Positions 57,191 to 64,000 of a stretch of DNA of 64,000 bases are shown in pieces. The notes below the pieces were generated by a model. That model saw only the letters and a program-made list of their open reading frames with translations. It was not told the origin of the DNA and searched no databases. The stretch spans positions 372,001 to 436,000 of the forward strand of contig JADKIU010000002.1 of NCBI GenBank assembly GCA_016722565.1. The letters run 5' to 3'. This DNA comes from Bacteroidota bacterium (GTDB lineage: Bacteria > Bacteroidota > Bacteroidia > 2-12-FULL-35-15). The stretch's first letter is position 1. Every line of letters begins with the position of its first letter. The position numbers and the translations under genes were made by a program.

Positions 57191-60100
57191 ATGACAAAAA
57201 CAGCTCTCTCTAAACTAAAACTAACCGTTGCCATGGTGGTGCTCTCGTTGGGCATTTCTTTTACGGCAACTGCATCTCACGTACAAGGTGGTAATATCAC
57301 CTACAGGTGCTTGGCTGGAAATCAATTTGAAGTAACATTGGCGCTCTATCGAGATTGTGCCGGAGTTGCGGCTCCAACCTCCGTTTCAATTAACAGGCGA
57401 TCTGTTAGTTGTGGAATCAACGCAAATTTTGTGCTTAATGCGGTACCCGGTACTGGAATTGAAGTAACACCGGTTTGTCCGACTTCAGCGACCCAATGTA
57501 CTGGTGGATCTTTGCCGGGTGTACAAGAATATATTTATAAAGGTATTGTTACGTTGCCTCCTTGTTCAGACTGGGTTTTATCTTATTCTTTATGTTGCAG
57601 AAATGCTTCTATTGGTACCATTGTTTCCCCGTCTGCTCAAAACATGTACATCGAGGCGACATTGAACAATTTAGCATTCCCTTGTAATGATTCACCAACC
57701 TTTACAAATCGTCCGGTTCCTTTTGTTTGCGTTGGTCAACCATATTGTTTTAATAATGGTTCTATTGATCCTGATGGCGATTCATTGTCTTATACATTAA
57801 TTCCACCTCGTCATACTGCAACGGTAAATGTTACTTATTTACCAGGATTTTCTGCTACTCAGCCGTTAACATCTGCACCCCATGTACCTTTAACCCATTA
57901 ACAGGTGACATGTGTGTAACTCCTACAATGATTCAAGTTTCTGTATTTACAGTTTTAGTAAAAGAGTGGAGAGGTGGTATTTTAGTTGGTAGTGTTATGC
58001 GTGATGTTCAAATTAGAACAATTGCTTGTACAAACAATAATCCATACTTAAATGGAATAAATAATACAGGTGTTTATACTTTAAATGCTTGCTTGGGAGC
58101 TCCAATCACTTTCAACATCCCTTCTTTTGATGTGAATGCTTCTCAGAATGTTGTATTGACATGGAATGCAGGTATTGCAGGTGCAACCTTTAACCCTGGT
58201 ACTGGATCTCGTCCTACTGGTGTTTTTACTTGGACACCAACCCTTGCAGATGTAGGAAGTGTTCCACATTGCTTCACGGTAACCGTTACTGACAATAATT
58301 GTCCTTTGTTTGGTAGTCAGACGTTCTCTTTTTGTATAACGGTCGGTGGATTTACGGCTACGGGGGCTTCCGTCAATGCGATATGCACTAGTCCAAATGG
58401 TTCAGCAACAGTAACACCAACAGGTGGCGTTCTGCCTTTGACCTACAGTTGGGCTCCTTCAGGTGGAACTGCGCCAACAGCAACCGGTTTAACTCCTGGA
58501 ACCTATACCTGTACAATAACAGATGCTACAGGATGTACACGAACAGTTCCTGTTACAGTTGGTTCGACACCAGGTGGAGTAGCGTCTATCAGTTCATTTG
58601 CGAATGTAACTTGTAATGGTGCAGCCAATGGTACTGCAACAGTAACAATGGGCGGTGCAGTGACTCCTGCATTTACGTATGCTTGGACTCCCTCTGGAGG
58701 AACAGCAGCAACAGCAACAAATTTAGGACCTGGAACATATACCGTAGTTGTAACCGATGCTAATGGATGTACAGCTACAACAACACAAGCGATTACCCAA
58801 CCTGCACCTTTAACTGTTACTCCAACATTTATTAATGTGAGTTGTTTTGGTGGAAGTACAGGTACTGCCACAGCTACCCCTGCAGGTGGAACCGGTCCAT
58901 ACACTTATTTATGGATGCCTGGAGCTTTCACAACACCTTCGATTAGTTCGTTATCAGTTGGATCTTACACGGTTACTGTTACTGATTCAAGAGGATGTAC
59001 TGTAACAGGTACAGCAAATATTACTCAACCACCAGCATTGTCTATAACTGCAACACCTACCAGTGCCAACTGTGGATTGCCAAATGGATCTGCATCAGTT
59101 GTTGGAGCGGGTGGTTTTGCACCTTATTCTTGGTCTTGGTCAAATGGACAAACTGGTCCAGCTGCTTCAGGATTACTTGCTGGTACTTATACAGTTACGA
59201 TTACTGACTTAAACCTTTGCACCACATCGGTTCCTGTTACAATTGGTACCATTGCCGGTCCAACGGCCTCAATCATTTCTTCAACCAATGTTGCTTGTTT
59301 CGGAGGAAATACCGGAAATGCAACCATAGGAGTAACCGGAGGAACAGCCCCATTTACTTATTTATGGAGCAATGGACAAACAACCCCAACCGCAAACAAT
59401 TTAGTGGCAGGTATTTATTCTGTAACGGCTACTGATGCTGCAGGTTGTGTTGCATCAACAAGCATTACTATCACACAGCCGACTGTTTTAGTGGCCAATG
59501 CCGTTAGTTCCAATCCAATTTGTTTTGGAAATACAAATGGTACTGCCACAGCAAGTGCTGTGGGTGGAACAACTCCTTACTCTTATGTATGGACAACACC
59601 TGGTAGTCCGACTACTTCAACCGTATCTGGACTTGGTGCTGGAACGTACAGTGTTACAGTTACAGATGCCTATGGATGTATTCAAAATGCGTCAGTAACC
59701 TTAGTAAATCCACCTGCATTAACAACAGCAATTACTTCAGTAAATGTTACTTGTAATGCTGCATGTAATGGAACGGCTACGGCTACTGTTAGCAGTGGTA
59801 CTCCTCCATATACTTATTTATGGAACAACCCGGCAGCACAAACAACGGCTACTGCAACAGGATTGTGTGCTGGAAGTTTTACAGTAACCGTTGCTGATGC
59901 AAATGGTTGTCCTTCACAAGGAGTAGCTTTAATTACTCAACCAACCCCTTTAACAAATGTACTTTCATCATCAGGCAATTTAACTTGCTTTGGTGTTTGT
60001 ACTGGATTTGCACAAGTTACTGCAGGAGGTGGAACCGCTCCATACACTTATAGCTGGTCGCCAAGTGGAGGAACAACGGCAACTGCTTCTAGTTTGTGTG

Positions 60101-63081
60101 CAGGTTCTTATACTTGTACCGTAACTGATGCAAGAGGTTGTACTGCAACTGTTAGCGCAACGATTACACAGCCTGCTCAATTGGTAGCAACAGTAACAGG
60201 TACCAATATTAACTGTTTTGGTTCTTGTGATGGAACCGGTGTAATTAATTTTACCGGTGGTACCGCTCCATATTCATTCTTATGGACACCAAGTATGCAA
60301 ACGATATTCAATCCTAGTAATTTATGTCCTGGTGTTAATTCAGCTACTATTACTGATGCAAATGGATGTGCGGTAACAGGAAGTGTTACATTAACCCAAG
60401 CCTTTACTCCGGTAGTTGTAACAACCACACCAACAAATTCAAACTGTGGGCAATCCAACGGTGGTGCTTGCGCTACAGTTAGTGGTGGTTTGCCACCATA
60501 TTCATATATATGGAATGATTTAGCTGTAACAATGGCTCCATGTATGGATTCCGTTCCAGCCGGCACGTATTTATTAGATGTTACTGATGCAAATGGTTGT
60601 TTGGTTACATCAACGGTTAACGTGAATGATATTCTTGCTCCAACTGTTGTGATTACATCACATACAGATTTATTGTGCTATGGATTAACCAATGGAGCAG
60701 CTACGACTTCAATTACGGTTGGGGGAACACCTTACGCTGTTTTATGGACACCAGGCGGTCAAGTAAATCCGAATCCAACGAATTTAGCCGGTGGAGTAAA
60801 CACGATTACTGTTACTGATGCTGCGGGATGTATTTCGTCTCAATCCGTTACAATTTTAGAACCACCTCCAATTAATCATGCGATTTCAAGTATCACGAAC
60901 GTAAGTTGTTTTGGAGCATGTAATGGAACAGCAACCGTTGTAGCGGCTGGTGGAACAGGGGCTTTGACTTTCCAATGGAATGACCCAGCTTCTCAAACAA
61001 CTGGAACAGCCTCTGGATTATGTGCTGGAACATATGAAGTGATAACTACGGATGCCAATGGTTGTATGGTTGTCGATTCAGCATTGATCATTTCTCAACC
61101 TGGAACCTTAGCGATTACATCAAGTACAGCAACAAATATTACTTGTTTTGGTGATAATGATGGAAGTATTACAACCACAGTAACAGGTGGAACACCATTT
61201 TATTTATTTGCTTGGACACCAAGTGGTGGTTCAGCTCCAGTAGCGAATGCATTGGCTCCGGGAACATACACACTTACTGTGACCGATCAAAACGGATGTA
61301 CTACCAATCAAAACTGGACAATAACTCAACCGACATTATTGACCGATACATCTTCGTTTGTTCCTAGTACTTGTGGACAAGCGAATGCAACTGCATTAGT
61401 AACTCCAGCAGGAGGTTCTCCGGGATATGTGTATCAATGGAATGACCCTGCTTTACAAACAACACAAACAGCTACAGGTTTATTGGCTGGTACATATAGT
61501 GTAATTGTTACAGATACACATGGTTGTACAACCACGCAAAGTTATACTATCAACGATTTGGCTGGTCCAGTGATTGATACAGTTACTTCAACTCCTGTAT
61601 TATGTTTTGGTGGCAGTACAGGTACAGCAACTGTAACAACAGTAGCCGGAACAGGCACGTTGCCACTTTCATATGATTGGAATCCGGGTTCTCAGATTAA
61701 TCCTGTTGCAACCTCTTTAACACAAGGTACATATAGTGTTATTGTTACTGATGATAATGGATGTTCTGCAACAGGTGTAGTTGTTGTAAATGAACCACCT
61801 TTATTAGAATTATTTGTTAGCACAACGGATACAATTTGCTATGGTGACACCACTCAAGTGTATGCTACTGCTTCGGGTGGAAGTCCGGCATACAGTTACT
61901 TCTGGGTTGGTGCTTCCGGATCAGGTTTTTCTGGTGGTGGACCTCACATGGTAATGCCAACAACAACTACGATGTATACTGCGTTGGTTTTAGATGCAAA
62001 CGGTTGTAGTGCCGGTCCGCTTGATATGTTTGTTGTTGTTAAACCTCCTTTAACAGTTATAGCAAGCGATACTTCTGTTTGTGATGGAGATGCTGCAACA
62101 ATTTATGCTACAGGTGGTGGCGGTAATAGTGGTCCTTATACGTATTCTTGGGACAATGGGGCGCTTACACAATCACAAATTGTTACACCACCAAGCGGTT
62201 CTGTTACCACAAATTATATTGTAACAGTTTCTGATGGTTGTTCTGCACCTGTGTCAGATACATCAACTGTAACAATTAATCCAGGTTCTATCGGATTATT
62301 GCAAGGTTTGCCAACAAGTGGTTGTGAACCATTAACTGTTGCATTTACCGGAGCAAGTAATAATGGTGTTACGTATTTATGGGATTTTGGTGATGGAAAC
62401 ACCGCAACAGGGGCGAATCCAACAAATATCTATATGAATTCGGGTACTTACGATGTTGAATTAACAATTATCACTGCATTTGGATGTGAAACAATCATAG
62501 ATAGTTTAGCTTATATTAACGTATATCCTGGACCGACTGCTGATTTTATTGCATCTCCAAATCCAGCATCATCCTTATCACCACTCGTAACGTTTACAGA
62601 TATTTCTACTGTGGCGTCCGAAATAACGAATTGGGCTTGGGATTTTGGTGATTTGCTAAGCACTACTGATGTTTCTTCATTACAACATCCTACTTACACA
62701 TATCAGGGTGCAGGTTACAATACAGTTACATTGATCGTAACTAACCAATATGGTTGTATTGATACCACTCAGCAAGTAATTCAAATTATTGATGATTTTG
62801 TGTTCTTTGCACCAAATGCATTTACACCTGATGAAGATGGTGTGAATGATATCTTCTTACCACAAGGAATCGGTTATGATATTAACACATTCAATATGAT
62901 GATTTTTGATCGTTGGGGAAATATGATTTATTCAACGGATGATTATAACAAAGGATGGGATGGAAGAGCAAATGGTGGAGCAGAAGTTGCTCAAATCGAT
63001 GTATATGTTTGGAAAGTGAGTTTAAAAGATAATCAAGGAAAACCACATAAATACATTGGTCATGTTACTATTGTAAAATAA
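57191..63081 (+). CDS. giant SprB-repeat/PKD T9SS type B protein, frameshifted
   Basis: Frames 57191-57901 and 57910-63081 join into a 1963-residue protein if one C is added to the C4 run at 57878-57881 (giving SAPPCTFNPLTGDMC). The N-terminal 230 residues, after a signal peptide ending ATA, open SHVQGGNITYRCLAGNQFEV with LYRDCAG and many Cys; this lead domain is frequent in Bacteroidota adhesin-like proteins. Fifteen SprB-type repeats follow (58351-61797), then two Ig-like units, two PKD domains (WDFGDGNT, WAWDFGD) and a type B sorting domain (APNAFTPDEDGVNDIF, MIFDRWGNMIYST). SprB is the mobile adhesin of gliding Flavobacterium; homologues need a SprF-type partner, but none is adjacent here. 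It is secreted and attached outside. The frameshift would remove all repeats if real. Confidence 0.88.
58351..61797 (+). repeat. fifteen SprB-type coding repeats
   Basis: Fifteen units of about 75-79 residues each follow the pattern NVxCFGxxxGxATxxxxGGTxPYTYxWxPxG...xLxAGTYTVTVTDANGCxxxxxxxITQP. Each has a Cys near the start and another in the DANGC-like motif, suggesting one disulfide per unit. Units 7, 8, 9 and 12 carry an extra CxxxC-type Cys plus a Cys in the later LCAG/LCPG turn; unit 10 has two extra cysteines at shifted positions. Confidence 0.88.
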
Positions 63082-63098
63082 TAGCGTACTATAGGAAG

Positions 63099-63125
63099 AA
63101 TCCCCTGAGGCAACTCCGGGGATTT
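63099..63125 (+). terminator. terminator after the SprB-repeat gene
   Basis: AATCCCC (63099-63105) pairs with GGGGATT (63119-63125), with an inner GAG/CTC pairing around GCAA, followed by five T. It begins 18 bases past the stop codon. Confidence 0.85.
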
Positions 63126-63188
63126 TTCTTTTTACAAGAAGTAAAAATACCTTAACTTCGTGCAATTATTATTGACTGCTAAAACGGT

Positions 63189-64000
63189 ATGAAACAAATT
63201 ACATTTAGCTTTTTATTGATTTCCATTTTTACTTTTTCAACAGCGAAAGTAAATGCTCAATCTGTAGGTGGGACAACCTCCGGAGCGGCTACGTATTGCT
63301 CAACAACAAACTCAGGTTTTGTTAGTGTTGCAGGGTATGTTGGAACAATTTTAAATTGGCAATCCTCTACAGATGGCGGTGCAACGTGGAGCTCTATTCC
63401 GAATACAACGCCCAATCAAACTTATTTTAATTTAGCACAAACGACCTGTTATCAGGCGGTAGTTCAAAATGGTGTATTTCCCCCTGATACTTCAACAACT
63501 GTATGTATTACAATTTATCCCGAATCCGTTGGAGGAACAATCAGTGGTGGCGGAACATATTGTGCTGGATCAGGGCCTGGAACATTAACATTATCCGGCT
63601 ATAATGGAAATATTCTGTATTGGCAATCTTCAACAGACGGAGGTTCAACTTGGACAACCATACCAAACACAACACCCACCGAAAGTTATTTAAACATTAC
63701 GACTAGTACTTTGTATTGGGCAGTGGTACAAAACGGAGCAATGTGTCCAATGGATACTTCTTCTCAAGTTTCTTTTGTGATAGATCCAGCTACTGTTGCT
63801 GGAAGTGTTTCCGGGGCGGCAAGTGTATGTTCAACAGGGAATAGTGGTACCTTAATTTTGTCAGGATATACTGGAACCATTTTAGGGTGGTCGTATTCTA
63901 CCACTGGTGGTGCAACCTGGATTCCTATTGCGAATACAACCAATTCACAATCCTACTTAAATTTAACAACAACTACTTGGTATCATGCAATTGTTCAAAG
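63189..64000 (+). CDS. secreted Ig-like repeat protein, 3' end outside window
   Basis: The frame opens with ATG at 63189 and stays open to the window edge (270 codons seen). A signal peptide (MKQITFSFLLISIFTFSTA, ending NAQ) precedes about three tandem repeats of roughly 84-88 residues, each beginning VGGTxSGxxxYC and containing YxGxILxWQSSTDGGxTWxxIPNTT and WxAVVQNG. The repeat type is the Ig-like/fibronectin-like unit common in T9SS cargo of Bacteroidota; a C-terminal sorting domain is expected beyond the window but not seen. A near-consensus promoter element TAACTTCG lies at 63153-63160, and the upstream gene's terminator separates the two, so it has its own transcript. Confidence 0.85.
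   Translation, partial: MKQITFSFLLISIFTFSTAKVNAQSVGGTTSGAATYCSTTNSGFVSVAGYVGTILNWQSSTDGGATWSSIPNTTPNQTYFNLAQTTCYQAVVQNGVFPPDTSTTVCITIYPESVGGTISGGGTYCAGSGPGTLTLSGYNGNILYWQSSTDGGSTWTTIPNTTPTESYLNITTSTLYWAVVQNGAMCPMDTSSQVSFVIDPATVAGSVSGAASVCSTGNSGTLILSGYTGTILGWSYSTTGGATWIPIANTTNSQSYLNLTTTTWYHAIVQ

Noticed and set aside
1..64000. tRNA, rRNA, CRISPR arrays, insertion sequences and prophage genes
   Set aside because: No cloverleaf-sized gap with CCA-type end, no rRNA-like stretch, no regular repeat-spacer array and no transposase or integrase frame was found by reading the gaps and frames.

Overview
The window is AT-rich chromosomal DNA from a member of the Bacteroidota, most likely a free-living, uncultured-type lineage near Flavobacteriales or Sphingobacteriales. 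The evidence is: type IX secretion (T9SS) components PorQ and PorP/SprF; several secreted proteins with type A or type B T9SS C-terminal sorting domains; SprB-repeat and PKD adhesin-like proteins; TAnnTTTG-type promoter elements; lipoproteins with K/D/E-rich signals after the lipobox Cys; and the roughly 400-residue form of IspH. I see no rRNA, tRNA, CRISPR array, transposase, integrase or phage gene, so this is core chromosome rather than an island.

Layout. 1-5 kb: end of a DUF6913 protein, a GlmU-like hexapeptide protein, a YgjV-like membrane protein and Lon protease. 5-12 kb: PorQ, cytidylate kinase, a large Ig/PKD T9SS type B substrate followed by its PorP/SprF-family partner, then a convergent surface-lipoprotein gene. 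12-20 kb: a 1998-residue TPR / PD40-propeller / coiled-coil / triple-SPOR protein with Thr-Lys-Asp tandem repeats, then ClpS, an M48 lipoprotein peptidase and a HEAT-like protein. 20-28 kb: a frameshifted CarboxypepD_reg protein, an EamA transporter, a near-solo T9SS sorting domain, DUF3108, a T9SS substrate, IspH and an FAD/NAD(P)-binding protein. 28-33 kb: surE, a small membrane protein, lpxB and a SpoIID-domain protein as one operon, then DUF2279. 33-43 kb: a seven-repeat propeller T9SS protein, an MFS transporter, a frameshifted metallophosphoesterase, an AlkC-type DNA repair protein, a UPF0104 membrane protein, a frameshifted HEAT-like protein, an M2 peptidase and a glycosyltransferase. 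43-57 kb: a MORN-repeat protein, mnmA, a lipoprotein, a subtilisin-like T9SS protease, a DPP11-like S46 peptidase, cinA, a V4R-sensor hybrid histidine kinase, and a propeller-amidohydrolase broken by an in-frame TGA. 57-64 kb: a frameshifted giant SprB-repeat T9SS type B protein and the start of another Ig-repeat secreted protein.

Taken together the region supports protein secretion and surface display by T9SS, extracellular and periplasmic peptide breakdown (S8, S46, M2, M48) and envelope maintenance (LpxB, SpoIID, SPOR protein). The most notable structural signals are three dispersed copies of a long inverted repeat near gene 3' ends, an 8-bp minisatellite at two loci in opposite orientation, four gene breaks each cured by adding one base to a homopolymer, promoter elements sitting 3-7 nt before start codons, and cysteine covariation within the SprB repeats.
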